A stretch of DNA of 64,000 bases from Pseudomonas cichorii (GCF_003700275.1 NZ_RBRE01000039.1:62001-126000); one strand, 5' to 3'. Numbered from the stretch's first letter, positions 9,124-19,911 are shown. Numbers and translations are program-made. The notes: generated by a model not told the origin, from the sequence alone.

Positions 9124-10047
9124 TCAGGCTTGTTGAGGCGCCGCGAATGCCACTGTCAGCGGTGCCGTGTCGAAGGTGCGGATCAAGTCGATCAGAATCT
9201 GTGTCGCCGGGCCCAGCGGTTTGTCCTTGCTGGAGTACAGATAGAACGACGGGTTGCGACTGCGCCCCTTGTCCAGCGGCAGGACCTTGAGTACGCCTTC
9301 CTTGAGTTCGCGCTCGATCATGTGCCGCGGCAGCCAGGCAAAGCCCAGCCCGCTGCTGACAAAGGTGGTCGCCGTGCCAAGGCTGCCGACCGTCCAGCGC
9401 TGTTCGGCGCCGAGCCAGCCAACGTCGCGGGGCTGCTGCCGGCCCGAGTCGCGAATCACCACTTGCAACTGGCTTTCCAGATCCTGGAACGTCAGTTCAC
9501 GGTTGGCCTGATGCAAGGGATGTTCGGGATGGGCGACTGCAATGAACTCCACGGTGTTCATCTCGGTGCCCAGATAGCCGGGAATGCTGAAGCCGCTGAT
9601 GGCCAGGTCGGCCACGCCTTCGAGCAGTACTTCCTCGACCCCGGACAACACCTCTTCACGCAAACGCACCCGGCATCCACGGCTTTGCGGCATGAACGCC
9701 GTCAAGGCGCGCACCAGTCGCGCGGTAGGATAGGCTGCATCGACCACCAGCCGCACTTCGGCCTCCCAGCCCTGTTCCATATGATGGGCCAGGTCTTCCA
9801 GCTGGCTGGCCTGCTTGACCAGTTGCCGCGAGCGTCGCAACAGCACTTCACCGGCTTCGGTCAGCACCGCCTTGCGTCCATCGATGCGTAGCAGCGGCAC
9901 ACCGAGTTGATCCTGCATCCGCGCCACGGTGTAGCTCACCGATGATTGCGAACGATGCAAGGCCTCGGCGGCCTGGGCAAAGCCACCGTGATCGACAACG
10001 GCCTGCAAGGTGCGCCATTGATCGAGGGTCACGCGAGGGGCTTTCAT
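9124..10047 (-). CDS. LysR-family transcriptional regulator
   Basis: A 307-residue LysR protein. The winged HTH lies at residues 5-65 (WRTLQAVVDHGGFAQAAEALHRSQSSVS), followed by a linker helix and the two-lobed effector domain (from about residue 90). It is the first gene of a probable two-gene operon with the alpha/beta hydrolase and is divergent from the small secreted protein at 10112. The effector is unknown. GTG or other starts are not needed, since the ATG at 10047 gives the standard N-terminus. Confidence 0.88.
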   Translation of the reverse strand: MKAPRVTLDQWRTLQAVVDHGGFAQAAEALHRSQSSVSYTVARMQDQLGVPLLRIDGRKAVLTEAGEVLLRRSRQLVKQASQLEDLAHHMEQGWEAEVRLVVDAAYPTARLVRALTAFMPQSRGCRVRLREEVLSGVEEVLLEGVADLAISGFSIPGYLGTEMNTVEFIAVAHPEHPLHQANRELTFQDLESQLQVVIRDSGRQQPRDVGWLGAEQRWTVGSLGTATTFVSSGLGFAWLPRHMIERELKEGVLKVLPLDKGRSRNPSFYLYSSKDKPLGPATQILIDLIRTFDTAPLTVAFAAPQQA

Positions 10048-10111
10048 TCAGTTATTCCTTTTTTCATCTCGATTGTCCTACTCTGACAATCCCTGCTCTG
10101 GAGACTGACGG

Positions 10112-10426
10112 ATGAACAGACTGTGCTGCGTATTACTGGCGATGTTGCCCTTGAGTGCCTTTGCCTACCCCATCGAGGTGGAGAAGCAGTATCAGGGCGT
10201 GCAGATCGACTACAACAGCCACGACACCTATCACGACACCGGTTCGATCACCGTGAACAACTACGGCAGTGTCGATGCCAAGTGCTCGGTGGTGTTTCGC
10301 AATGGCCCGGAAGCGCCACGCACACGACGGATACAGGTCGCAGCCGGGAAAAGCGTCGATGTCACCTCCAAGTTCAACCGGAGCATTATCAAGCTGCGAA
10401 TCAAGCTGAACTGTGAACCCGCCTGA
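10112..10426 (+). CDS. Small secreted protein of unknown function
   Basis: A 104-residue protein with a clear signal peptide (cleavage near SAFA-YPIEV), followed by a beta-rich domain with two Cys (CSVVF and the C-terminal LNCEPA), which could form a disulphide in the periplasm. GGAGACTGACGG precedes the ATG. I recall database entries of this family named phosphoglycerate kinase. Nothing in this sequence supports that: it lacks any kinase motif and is far too short. It lies before the azoreductase gene. Confidence 0.75.
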   Translation: MNRLCCVLLAMLPLSAFAYPIEVEKQYQGVQIDYNSHDTYHDTGSITVNNYGSVDAKCSVVFRNGPEAPRTRRIQVAAGKSVDVTSKFNRSIIKLRIKLNCEPA

Positions 10427-10564
10427 AAACGAGAGTAGAACGCTCTGGCGGTTAAAACAAATTTTTAGATGTATAGCAGCAGTTTTTTGCTCTTTTTTAT
10501 CGATAGGTTCACGTTTAGCCTTCTCTCCATCGACTCACCACATTCTTCGATGGAGATCTCAGGC

Positions 10565-11164
10565 ATGTCCCGCGTACTGATTATCGAAAGCAGCGCCCGC
10601 CAACAGGATTCGGTTTCACGTCAGCTGACGCAGCAATTCATCAGCCAGTGGAAAACTGCGCATCCGGGCGATGAAATCAGTGTGCGTGACCTGGGCCTCG
10701 ATCCAGTGCCGCATCTGGACGCGACGCTGCTGGGCGGCTGGATGAAGCTGGCCGAGCAGCGCAACGCCACCGAACAGGCCGCGCTGGAACGCTCGAACCT
10801 GCTCACCGAAGAGCTGGTTGGTGCCGACGTGCTGGTCCTGGCAGCGCCCATGTACAACTTCACCATCCCCAGCACCCTCAAGGCCTGGTTCGATCATGTA
10901 CTGCGCGCCGGTGTGACCTTCAAGTACGGCGAAACCGGTCCTCAAGGCCTGCTGACCAACAAACGCGCCTTCGTCCTGACTGCCCGCGGCGGCATCTATA
11001 CCGGCAGCAGCATGGATCATCAGGAACCCTACCTGCGTCAGGTACTGGCTTTTGTCGGCATTCACGATGTCAGCTTCATCCATGCCGAAGGCCTGAACAT
11101 GGGCGCCGAGTTCAGTGAAAAAGGCTTGAACCACGCGATCGCCAGACTGACCGAAGTAGCCTGA
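10565..11164 (+). CDS. FMN-dependent NADH:quinone oxidoreductase / azoreductase
   Basis: A 199-residue flavodoxin-fold reductase of the AzoR family. It has the phosphate-binding start IIESSARQQDSVSRQL, PMYNFTIPSTLKAWFDHV (flavin-binding loop) and TARGGIY. It reduces quinones and azo dyes using NADH, as a cytoplasmic homodimer. The start at 10565 (MSRVLIIES) is chosen because GGAG lies just upstream; the longer frame has no family similarity. Pseudomonas usually has several AzoR paralogues; I cannot tell which this is. It is followed by a strong terminator. Confidence 0.88.
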   Translation: MSRVLIIESSARQQDSVSRQLTQQFISQWKTAHPGDEISVRDLGLDPVPHLDATLLGGWMKLAEQRNATEQAALERSNLLTEELVGADVLVLAAPMYNFTIPSTLKAWFDHVLRAGVTFKYGETGPQGLLTNKRAFVLTARGGIYTGSSMDHQEPYLRQVLAFVGIHDVSFIHAEGLNMGAEFSEKGLNHAIARLTEVA

Positions 11165-11210
11165 TTCCCTTATAGCAATCCCCTTGGCACCTCCCGCTCC
11201 TGGGTGCATG

Positions 11211-11253
11211 GCCCGATTCCTCTTGTTGTGAGGGGAATCGGGCTTTTCTTTTT
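11211..11253 (+). terminator. Rho-independent terminator after azoreductase gene
   Basis: GCCCGATTCC (11211-11220) pairs with GGAATCGGGC (11234-11243) and is followed directly by TTTTCTTTTTC. Confidence 0.9.
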
Positions 11254-11270
11254 CTCCAGTTTTTTCGCAG

Positions 11271-11362
11271 TGTGGGACCGGATTTATCCGGGAAGGCATT
11301 GTTTCTGTCGGCGAAGATGCTGTGAATGTACAGGCCTCTTCCCGGATAAATCCGGTCCCACA
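11271..11362. repeat. REP doublet with 25-bp arms
   Basis: Perfect inverted repeat: the left arm 11271-11295 contains GTGGGACCGGATTTATCC, and the right arm is 11338-11362. The right half, including GCTGTGAATGTA before it, recurs at 63851-63893. Confidence 0.85.
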
Positions 11363-11442
11363 GGATAATTGACACACAGATTGCTGCTAGACACCCAAAC
11401 CACCAACCCGCTATGTTCGCGGCCTTCAAAAAAGGGGCGCTC

Positions 11443-12309
11443 ATGGGCTATTTACTTATCGTGACGCTGATCCAGGCGTTTTCCTTCAGCCTGATCGGCG
11501 TTTATCTGGCAGGCCATGTCGACAGCTATCTCGCGGTGCTGATTCGTGTAGTCCTGGCCGGGCTGGTATTCATCCCGCTGACTCGCTGGCGTCAGGTCGA
11601 ACCGCGTTTCATGCGCGGCATGCTGCTGATTGGCGCGCTGCAATTCGGCATCACCTATGTCTGCCTGTACCTGAGCTTCCGCGTCCTGACCGTGCCGGAA
11701 GTGCTGCTGTTCACCATCCTCACACCGCTGCACGTGACCCTGATCGAAGACGCCCTCAACCGCCGCTTCAACCCATGGGCCTTGCTGGCTGCGCTGGTCG
11801 CGGTACTGGGCGCAGGCGTGATTCGCTACGACGGCCTGGACGGCGACTTCCTCGGTGGCTTCCTGCTGTTGCAACTGGCCAACTTCACCTACGCCGCCGG
11901 CCAGGTCCTGTACAAACATCTGGTGGCCCGCCATCCGAGCGACCTGCCGCACTACCGGCGCTTCGGCTATTTCTACCTCGGTGCACTGGCGGTGGTTCTG
12001 CCGGCCTTCCTGATGTTCGGCAATCCGCAGAACGTTCCGAACGACACACAGCAATGGAGCGTGCTGCTGTTTCTGGGGCTGTGTTCCACGGCGCTGGGGA
12101 TGTATTGGTGGAACAAGGGGGCATGCCTTGTGTCCGGTTCGACCCTGGCGGTATTCAACGTCCTGCATGTGCCAATCGGGCTGCTGGTCAACCTGCTGAT
12201 CTGGAATCAGCATGAATCGCTAAGCCGCCTGTTCATTGGCGGCTCGCTGATTCTGGTGTCGTTGTGGATCAGTCGCCTGGGTATCAGGCCGGCATTGGCC
12301 CGGCCTTAG
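11443..12309 (+). CDS. EamA-type (DMT superfamily) transporter
   Basis: About 288 residues with ten hydrophobic segments in two EamA repeats. The motif LTVPEVLLFTILTPLHVTL sits at the end of the first repeat and GACLVSGSTLAVFNVLHVPIG in the second. It is an inner-membrane carrier for small metabolites such as amino acids or carboxylates; the substrate is not known. The ATG at 11443 is preferred (AAGGGG upstream, and the protein starts directly with the first helix); the ATG at 11413 is an alternative. Confidence 0.8.
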   Translation: MGYLLIVTLIQAFSFSLIGVYLAGHVDSYLAVLIRVVLAGLVFIPLTRWRQVEPRFMRGMLLIGALQFGITYVCLYLSFRVLTVPEVLLFTILTPLHVTLIEDALNRRFNPWALLAALVAVLGAGVIRYDGLDGDFLGGFLLLQLANFTYAAGQVLYKHLVARHPSDLPHYRRFGYFYLGALAVVLPAFLMFGNPQNVPNDTQQWSVLLFLGLCSTALGMYWWNKGACLVSGSTLAVFNVLHVPIGLLVNLLIWNQHESLSRLFIGGSLILVSLWISRLGIRPALARP

Positions 12310-12320
12310 ATTTCAGTCTT

Positions 12321-13604
12321 TCAGGCAGGCGCCCGCACAGGCCTGGCGACATTCGCCACCGCCAGCCCTGTGCGCATATCCGCGCCGCTAGGCTGCTGAT
12401 ACAGGCTCAAGCCAAATTCCGGCAGCACCGCCAGCATATAGTCGAACACATCCCCTTGAATCCGCTCGTACTCGGCCCACACGGTGGTGCGGGTGAAGCA
12501 GTAGATTTCCAGCGGAATGCCTTGGGCTGTGGTTTCCAGCTGGCGGACCATGCAGGTCATGTCCGGGTGAATGTCGGGATGGCTTTTCAGGTAGGCCAGT
12601 GCATAGGCGCGGAAGGTGCCGATGTTGGTCATGCGCCTGCGGTTGGCCGAGAGTTCGGCGACATTGCCCTGGGCCTTGTTCCAGGCTAGCAGTTCAGCCT
12701 GTTTGCGACCGATGTAGTCGGTCAGCAGATGCACCTGGGTCAGGCGATGTTCCTCGTCGTCGCGCACGAAGCGTACGCCGCTGGCGTCGATGAACAGGCT
12801 GCGCTTGATCCGCCGCCCGCCCGATTGCTGCATGCCGCGCCAGTTGCGGAACGACTCGGACATCAGGCGCCAGGTCGGGATCGAGACGATGGTCTTGTCG
12901 AAGTTCTGCACCTTGACCGTATGCAGGGTGATATCCACGACATCCCCATCGGCGCCGACCTGAGGCATTTCGATCCAGTCGCCGACCCGCAGCATGTCAT
13001 TGCTGGTCAGTTGGACGCTGGCAACGAATGACAGCAGGGTGTCCTTGTAGACCAACAGGATAACCGCCGACATCGCACCCAGACCCGACAGCAGCAACAG
13101 CGGTGAACGGTCGATCAGGGTGGCGACGATGATGATTGCGGCAAAGATATACAGGATCATCTTGGCCAGTTGCACGTAACCCTTGATCGAGCGGGTTCGG
13201 GCGTGTTCGGTGCGGGCATAGATTTCGAGCAGGGCGTTGAGCAGGGCGCCGATGGCCAGGGTCATGAACAGAATGGTGACGGCCAGGGCCATGTTGCCGA
13301 TGACGTTCTTGCCGGTTGCGCTCAAGCCCGGCACCAGGTTCAGGCCGAACTGGATGACCAGCGATGGGGCTATCTGCGCCAGACGATGGAACACCTTGTT
13401 GTGGCGCAAATCATTGAGCCAGTGCAGGGCAGGCTGGCGACCCAGCATCTTCATGCCGTGCAGTATCAGGAAACGGGCCAGTCGGCCCAGCAGGAATGCG
13501 GTGCCCAGCAATACGACCAGGGCCAGGCCGGTATGCAGCCATGGATGTTGATCGAGCATGCCCCAGAGTTCCTGGGTGCGGCGCCAAAGCGATTGAATAT
13601 CCAT
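12321..13604 (-). CDS. MscS-family mechanosensitive channel, YbdG-like
   Basis: A 427-residue protein with about five hydrophobic segments in the first 190 residues, then the MscS pore helix and beta domain (GLGAMSAVILLVYKDTLLSFVASVQL, then RVGDWIEMPQVGADGDVVDITLHTVKV). This layout and length match E. coli YbdG, a low-abundance osmotic-shock channel. It sits in the inner membrane. It is divergent from the DEAD-box helicase gene. The family is clear; the exact physiological role is inferred. Confidence 0.85.
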   Translation of the reverse strand: MDIQSLWRRTQELWGMLDQHPWLHTGLALVVLLGTAFLLGRLARFLILHGMKMLGRQPALHWLNDLRHNKVFHRLAQIAPSLVIQFGLNLVPGLSATGKNVIGNMALAVTILFMTLAIGALLNALLEIYARTEHARTRSIKGYVQLAKMILYIFAAIIIVATLIDRSPLLLLSGLGAMSAVILLVYKDTLLSFVASVQLTSNDMLRVGDWIEMPQVGADGDVVDITLHTVKVQNFDKTIVSIPTWRLMSESFRNWRGMQQSGGRRIKRSLFIDASGVRFVRDDEEHRLTQVHLLTDYIGRKQAELLAWNKAQGNVAELSANRRRMTNIGTFRAYALAYLKSHPDIHPDMTCMVRQLETTAQGIPLEIYCFTRTTVWAEYERIQGDVFDYMLAVLPEFGLSLYQQPSGADMRTGLAVANVARPVRAPA

Positions 13605-13786
13605 AAAACAGAAAAATCCCGTAAAGAAAAAAGGGGGGAGCGATTAGAGCATTCTTGCCTTGCCGATTGCAGCCAAACTTAAATCAAGCAACAAAATCCA
13701 CCCAGAGTGGTAAAGAAACTCGGCCCCGGCGCTCGAAACCGTTACGCTATGCAGCTGTATTTTTGTATTTCGCCGAGGTAACACCC

Positions 13787-15127
<1,341 letters not shown>

Positions 15128-15133
15128 TGCCTT

Positions 15134-15180
15134 TTCGCGGATGAATCCGCTCCTGCCCTGGGAGCGAATTCATCCGCGAA
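15134..15180. repeat. REP-type inverted repeat between convergent genes
   Basis: TTCGCGGATGAATCCGCTCC faces GGAGCGAATTCATCCGCGAA (15161-15180), with a loop of about 6 nt. It may act as a bidirectional terminator for the helicase and DUF1090 genes. Confidence 0.85.
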
Positions 15181-15187
15181 GCTCTTG

Positions 15188-15463
15188 TTACTCCTCCGCC
15201 TTCTGCGCAGCCGCTTCCAGCTCCTTCAATCGCTCATCGATCAACTGGCATTTGTCCGGCATGTCCTTGCTGGCGGTTTCCAGTTGCATGTCTTGCAACT
15301 CCTGATTGATTTCCCGGGCCTTCTGCGGGTTCTGCCGGGTGAGGGTCTTGACCTTTTCCGCCAGTTGCTCGCGCTTGGCAGTCGCTTCCTCCGCTGTGCA
15401 GGCCCAGGCCGGGACGGCGGACAGCAGGGCGAAGGCGGTGGCAATGCTCAGTAACCTTTTCAT
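15188..15463 (-). CDS. Small periplasmic DUF1090-like protein
   Basis: 91 residues with a signal peptide ending near VPAWA-CTAEE. The mature part is a charged alpha-helical coiled coil with two Cys (CTAEE and DKCQLIDERL), as in DUF1090 (E. coli YqjC-like) proteins. Function unknown. The ATG at 15463 is chosen with AGGAG 5 nt upstream; a GTG two codons earlier would overlap that site. Confidence 0.7.
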   Translation of the reverse strand: MKRLLSIATAFALLSAVPAWACTAEEATAKREQLAEKVKTLTRQNPQKAREINQELQDMQLETASKDMPDKCQLIDERLKELEAAAQKAEE

Positions 15464-15651
15464 GCGCACTCCTGTTTGCGTGACGGGTTCGGGTTCATGC
15501 CGGTGGAGCCTTCGCGGTCACCGAAAGTTCACCTGCACCGCCGGGCGTACGGGCTGAACGGTCGTCGCGCAGGCGGGTCACAATTTTGAGTCGCAAGCCT
15601 GTGGCAGGACGTCATGGGCCATTCATCCATGTTGGACGGAGGTTTTACAAA

Positions 15652-16041
15652 ATGGCTTATAACTGGGACCTTATCGAACGTCTGCTCCATGAAGTACAGA
15701 ACAGCGCTGGCGAGTCCTTTGCCCCGCGCAAATATGCCGAAGATTATGCGGTGGCTAAGGCGGCCGAGGGCGATGCGGTCGGTAATCTGGATCACTTGAA
15801 GACTGAAGCGGCCGATCTGGAAGCGCTACTGCTCAAGCACGGCTATATTGAGCCGCGTCCGGAAGAGGAGGGCGGGACCGGCTCGAACTTCATCCTGACG
15901 GCACGTGGCTCAAGCCTGCTGGCCATGATCGACAGCAGCATTCCGGGTAACGACCATCCGCGCCAGGTGCTGGATGAACAAGCCGATGCCCTCGACCCTT
16001 CGACCTTCGATGAGGTGGCGTCCAAGGCGCAGGTGGCCTGA
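15652..16041 (+). CDS. Small protein with DUF2513-like winged-helix pattern
   Basis: 129 residues. WDLIERLLHEVQN at the start, ALLLKHGYIEPRP in the middle and FILTARGSSLLAMID later match the helix, recognition helix and wing pattern of DUF2513-like proteins, so it may bind DNA. The acidic C-terminal tail is unusual for a repressor. GGAGG lies 8 nt before the ATG, which excludes the longer upstream frame. It stands alone; its target is unknown. Confidence 0.65.
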   Translation: MAYNWDLIERLLHEVQNSAGESFAPRKYAEDYAVAKAAEGDAVGNLDHLKTEAADLEALLLKHGYIEPRPEEEGGTGSNFILTARGSSLLAMIDSSIPGNDHPRQVLDEQADALDPSTFDEVASKAQVA

Positions 16042-16047
16042 GGCCGC

Positions 16048-16917
16048 TCATGCCTTTTGTTGTGAGGCCTTCAGGCAATCCAGATCGGAGAAGTCCTTGC
16101 GCATGTCCGCGATTCGGCTCAGCAAACGTGTACGTTGTTCGGGTGTGCTCTGAGCGATAACGTCCACGATAAGCTGGATCGCGGCATGTTCCGCCTTGTT
16201 GTAAATCTGGCGATATTCCGGGGTCCAGAAGGTTTCCCGGTTCTGCAGCAAGGCAGCGATGCGCTGCGGGAAGTCGCTGGACTGACGCTGTTGTACCGTG
16301 GCCAGGAACAGATTCTGCCAATGGCTGCGGTTGTCCAGCCAGGCCCGATTGTGTTCGCCCAGTGAGACCGACCAGCTCTGCACCCGGGCCTTCTGGCCGG
16401 GGCTCAATTTGCCGAGCCAGGGCGTCAAACGTTGCTCCATGCGCTCGGCGCGTTCGGCGACCTGCTTGTCCAGCGGCTCGTTGAGGCGTTTGCTTTCCTG
16501 CTTGCGCTGGTCCTTGGCAAAGGCGTTCTGCATCTCCTGAACCTGCCTGTCATCGAAACGGGCCAGTAATTCGATCGCCGAAGGTGTGATCTGCCGGGAG
16601 ATTTTCGCGATGGCTTCCTTGGCTTCCTCGGTTCTGGCTTCCAGTTCGGTTTCATTGACCTGATCGGTCTGCACCATGTGTTCCAGTCGGTCGAGCCAGG
16701 TCAGGTAATCGGGGAGTTGTGTGCTGCAATGCCAGCTCAAATGCTGTTTGAGACGGTCGTCGAGCCAGTTTTTCTGCGGCCGGCTCATGTCGAGATAGTC
16801 GCTGAGCGTCCAGGGAATGATCACGTCCAGATTGCGATACGCCAGGCCCACCTGACTGCATGCCGCGAACAACGGCAAGGCCATCAACAGCGTAATGAAG
16901 GCTTTGAAACAATGCAT
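16048..16917 (-). CDS. DUF6279-type lipoprotein
   Basis: 289 residues. The signal peptide ends in a lipobox LFAAC, so the mature protein should be lipidated. The remainder is helical and highly charged, with repeated Trp (WTLSDYLD, KNWLDDRL, WLDRLEH), typical of the DUF6279 family. Function unknown; it is probably attached to the outer membrane. The start at 16917 has GAGGAG 5-6 nt upstream. It is convergent with the gene at 15652, only 6 bp apart. Confidence 0.75.
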   Translation of the reverse strand: MHCFKAFITLLMALPLFAACSQVGLAYRNLDVIIPWTLSDYLDMSRPQKNWLDDRLKQHLSWHCSTQLPDYLTWLDRLEHMVQTDQVNETELEARTEEAKEAIAKISRQITPSAIELLARFDDRQVQEMQNAFAKDQRKQESKRLNEPLDKQVAERAERMEQRLTPWLGKLSPGQKARVQSWSVSLGEHNRAWLDNRSHWQNLFLATVQQRQSSDFPQRIAALLQNRETFWTPEYRQIYNKAEHAAIQLIVDVIAQSTPEQRTRLLSRIADMRKDFSDLDCLKASQQKA

Positions 16918-17014
16918 GACAACTCCTCGTCGCATTGAGTGACTGTAGAGGAGTGTAGGGGCTGGCAGTTCAACTTACCTGGAAGCCTGCAGGAAAAGCC
17001 GTTACCTGAAGTAT

Positions 17015-17743
17015 CTAGAAAAACGAACGCACGGCCTTGATGGTGAACATCCCTTCGCAGCGCGAATTGTGGCCGCTGTAGACACTGCAACCGCCGCCAC
17101 TGAGGCTCGATCCGCTGTAGATCAGGTTCATGTCGATCCCCAGCCAGGGTCGCGACAGGTTCAGTGACCAGTCGTTGAAGCCGCTGATCAATGCGCCGTC
17201 ATCACCGGTTTGCGGGGTGTCGAACTGGTGATTGGCATATTGCATGCGAACCCCCAGGCCCAGTTGTTCGATGGCGCCCAGGTCGACGAACAGCGTGCTG
17301 TTACGCACCCCGACATCATTGCTGAAGGCCGCGCCGACCCGACTGTCGAGCACGCGCAGCCCGGCATAGAATTCATGGCTGTCGATCTGGCTGGTATCGG
17401 GATAGCTGTAGCGAATCATCCCCAGTTCGTAGCCCAGGGTATTGTCGAAAGGTTTCTTGAAGCCCATGTAGGAGTCGACTTCCAGCGTCGTATCCTCGTT
17501 GAAGCCCATGTTCGGTGACCATTGCCCGAAGTAGAAGCCGCTTTCATGAGTCAGGTCCAGGCCGCCGTGAAAGGAGCCGGAGTTACCGTTGGGCGTCACC
17601 AGCCCCTGGGCCATGCTGCGGGTGGGCGTGGTTGCCAGTTTGAGGTCGAAGTCGCCCAGATTCCGCTCCAGTACCTGGGCAGAAACCTGTTGGCACAGGA
17701 ACAAGGCGCTGAGGGTCAGCGTATGCAAGCGAAGGTTGAGCAT
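17015..17743 (-). CDS. TorF-family putative porin
   Basis: 242 residues with a signal peptide (cleavage near QQVSA-QVLERN). It is made of beta strands and ends in the aromatic motif AVRSFF, the usual barrel end signal. SGSFHGGLDLTHESGFYFGQW and the repeated Tyr/Gly pattern match the Gcw_chp/TorF family. Two Cys near the C-terminus (GGGCSVYSGHNSRCEG) could form a loop disulphide. Its cargo is unknown. Confidence 0.72.
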   Translation of the reverse strand: MLNLRLHTLTLSALFLCQQVSAQVLERNLGDFDLKLATTPTRSMAQGLVTPNGNSGSFHGGLDLTHESGFYFGQWSPNMGFNEDTTLEVDSYMGFKKPFDNTLGYELGMIRYSYPDTSQIDSHEFYAGLRVLDSRVGAAFSNDVGVRNSTLFVDLGAIEQLGLGVRMQYANHQFDTPQTGDDGALISGFNDWSLNLSRPWLGIDMNLIYSGSSLSGGGCSVYSGHNSRCEGMFTIKAVRSFF

Positions 17744-17890
17744 GGCTCACTCCTTAAGCGTGTCGAGGAGTGTGGTCACAATGGCGTATCGAAAACGGCG
17801 CAGGGGCCCGACACAAGCCGCGAGCTAGAGCCTCGCAAGCATACCGATGAAATGCGCGGGATGCGGACCGTTCGTCGATCCGCGGGAGCC

Positions 17891-18403
17891 TCAGTTGCTG
17901 ACGGTTGTCTCGGTGGGCGGAATGATCAGCCCGCGAATCACCACAAGGGCCTGCTCGAACGAAGGATAGCCGCTCTTGGCGACATCGAGTTCGGCGTATT
18001 CGGCACGATAGCGTTCGGACTTTTGCGGATCGCTCATGCTCAGTTGCTGGGACAACAGGGCAATGGCCAGAGGATGCTTGTAGTTGGCCGCCGTCTGCAG
18101 CAGGTCGACGATCTGCTTCGGCTCGGCCTGTTCGCGAATCAGCAGCACGGCCTGATAGAACTCGGCCTCGCCTGAGGCGTCGTTGATGGAGGCGCGGCGC
18201 AGCATGGCTTCTGCCAGTTCATAGTTTTCGCGATCAGCCTCGCTGATCATCAGCTTGGCCTGCAGCATATCGTGCTGATAGAGCAGATGCCCGGCACGAC
18301 AAGGGCTGTCTGTGAGGGGATTGTCATTGGGGCCGTTTTCGCAATGCTGCGAGGCACAACCACCCAGATACATCAGAGCGCCGAAAAGCATCCAGTTCTT
18401 CAT
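17891..18403 (-). CDS. Putative lipoprotein with Sel1/TPR-like helices
   Basis: 170 residues. The signal peptide ends in the lipobox LGGC. The mature protein is helical: AMLRRASINDASGEAEFYQAVLLIREQA resembles Sel1- or TPR-like units, though no complete repeat can be assigned. Function unknown. Confidence 0.65.
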   Translation of the reverse strand: MKNWMLFGALMYLGGCASQHCENGPNDNPLTDSPCRAGHLLYQHDMLQAKLMISEADRENYELAEAMLRRASINDASGEAEFYQAVLLIREQAEPKQIVDLLQTAANYKHPLAIALLSQQLSMSDPQKSERYRAEYAELDVAKSGYPSFEQALVVIRGLIIPPTETTVSN

Positions 18404-18560
18404 TCAAGCATTCCGCAAAGCAAAAGGGGTCTGCTGCCAGGGCGTTATCCTGCCCGTGGTTATTGATACTGGAGGAGAGAGTAGCAGTGTGACAGGAGGA
18501 AGTCGCTACTCTAGCGCCCTGTTTATCAAGGCGCATAGAGATCGGGAAGCAGTAGGGGAA

Positions 18561-18749
18561 TTACTTCTTGCCGAGATTGATATGCTTGGACGGAGTGAAC
18601 GACTGGCCGCTCACACCTTTGGCGATCTGCTGGATTTCGCCGCCGGACTTAAGGAAAGCTGCGATCTGGGCGTTGATCGAATCGCTGGTTTCAACGGCTG
18701 GAGCTGGCTTTGCTTTGCTGTGGGATGCCTTGATACGCATGACTGCCAT
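18561..18749 (-). CDS. Small basic conserved-looking protein
   Basis: 62 residues. It is basic at both ends with a central helix SINAQIAAFLKSGGEIQQIAKG, which resembles small Pseudomonas proteins of unknown function. The start is ambiguous: the ATG at 18749 lies very near GAAGG, while the ATG at 18740 lies 12 nt from it. The transcript would leave from the gene-free region before cvfB. Confidence 0.55.
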   Translation of the reverse strand: MAVMRIKASHSKAKPAPAVETSDSINAQIAAFLKSGGEIQQIAKGVSGQSFTPSKHINLGKK

Positions 18750-19060
18750 TAACCTTCATAAACTTCGTACGGCCAGCCATCGTACAGGAAATGGCGGGTT
18801 TCTGCTGGGTTAATAGGGGGCGCGTAGAAAACGGCGACGGGTCTTCAATCGCCATGAAAAACCTGTGACAGCGCGCTTAACCGACTGTTTTAAATGGAAG
18901 TCATCGCGCAGGTCAGTGCCGGAGCCGGGTTTTTTCCAGCGCCGATGCGCTCTGGAAAACTGACGAGCGGGGCGTTATGCCACACAGCTCTGCCGCATGC
19001 CAGGCGAATGCCAGGGCAAAGTCGGGTAGAATGCCGCCCACGTAATGAGGGTATCTGCAA
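18750..19060. other. Gene-free interval before cvfB
   Basis: No credible gene. It has a hairpin TTTTCCAGCGC-CGAT-GCGCT..CTGGAAAA (18932-18959) and a possible -10 element TAGAAT (19027-19032) for the downstream gene. It probably holds divergent promoters. Confidence 0.5.
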
Positions 19061-19897
19061 ATGGCGTTAATCGGGCGTTACAACAGCTTGCAAGTGGTCA
19101 AGCACACTAACTTCGGTCTGTACCTGGACGGTGCACAGGATGGCGAAATCCTGCTGCCCAACCGTTATATCCCCAAGGATATTCCCACCGAGGATGAAGA
19201 CTGGATCAACGTCTTTATCTATCTGGACAGCGAAGACAAGCTGCTCGCCACCACTGAAAAACCCAAGGTTCAGGTCGGTGAGTTCGCCAGCCTGAAAGTG
19301 GTAGAGGTCAACAGCATCGGCGTATTCCTGGACTGGGGCTTGCCCAAGGATCTGCTGCTGCCGTACTCCGAAGAGAAGCGCACGCTGCAGGCTGGCGATT
19401 ACTGCGTGGTGCATGTCTATCTGGACAAGCACACGCGGCGCATCACCGCCACGGCGCGTCTGGATCGCTATCTGGACAAGACACCTGCCAACTATAGCGT
19501 TGGTCAGGAAGTCGACCTGCTGGTTGCCGAAGCCACCGACATGGGCTTCAAGGCGATCATCAACAACAAGCACTGGGGCCTGATCCACAAGAACGAAGTG
19601 TTCAAGTTCCTGCGCCCAGGCAAGCAGGAAAAAGGTTTCATCAAGGAAATCCGCGCCGACGGCAATATCAGCCTGAGCCTGCAACCGGTGGGTGCCGAAG
19701 CGGCTGGCAGCCTCAACTCCAAGATTCTGGCCAAGCTGCGCGAGAACAATGGCGTGCTTGCGGTCAGCGACAAGAGCGATCCGCAAGTCATCAGCGGTCT
19801 GTTCGGGGTCAGCAAAGGCAACTTCAAGAAGGCGATCGGTGCCTTGTACAAACAGGGTCAGATCGTGATTCACACTGACCGCATCGAACTGACCTGA
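19061..19897 (+). CDS. cvfB: CvfB-family S1 RNA-binding protein
   Basis: 278 residues. It has tandem S1-like OB domains (LQVVKHTNFGLYLDG...; FASLKVVEVNSIGVFLDWG...; VDLLVAEATDMGFKAIINN) followed by a C-terminal winged helix (GLFGVSKGNFKKAIGALYKQGQI), the arrangement of CvfB (YitL). Such proteins bind RNA in the cytoplasm. The role in Pseudomonas is uncertain. DUF2177 follows after 14 bp, so co-transcription is likely. Confidence 0.85.
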   Translation: MALIGRYNSLQVVKHTNFGLYLDGAQDGEILLPNRYIPKDIPTEDEDWINVFIYLDSEDKLLATTEKPKVQVGEFASLKVVEVNSIGVFLDWGLPKDLLLPYSEEKRTLQAGDYCVVHVYLDKHTRRITATARLDRYLDKTPANYSVGQEVDLLVAEATDMGFKAIINNKHWGLIHKNEVFKFLRPGKQEKGFIKEIRADGNISLSLQPVGAEAAGSLNSKILAKLRENNGVLAVSDKSDPQVISGLFGVSKGNFKKAIGALYKQGQIVIHTDRIELT

Positions 19898-19911
19898 TCG
19901 CGGGTGTGCCC

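Noticed and set aside
10112..10426. Possible phosphoglycerate kinase label for the 104-residue secreted protein
   Set aside because: No kinase motif, far too short, and exported.
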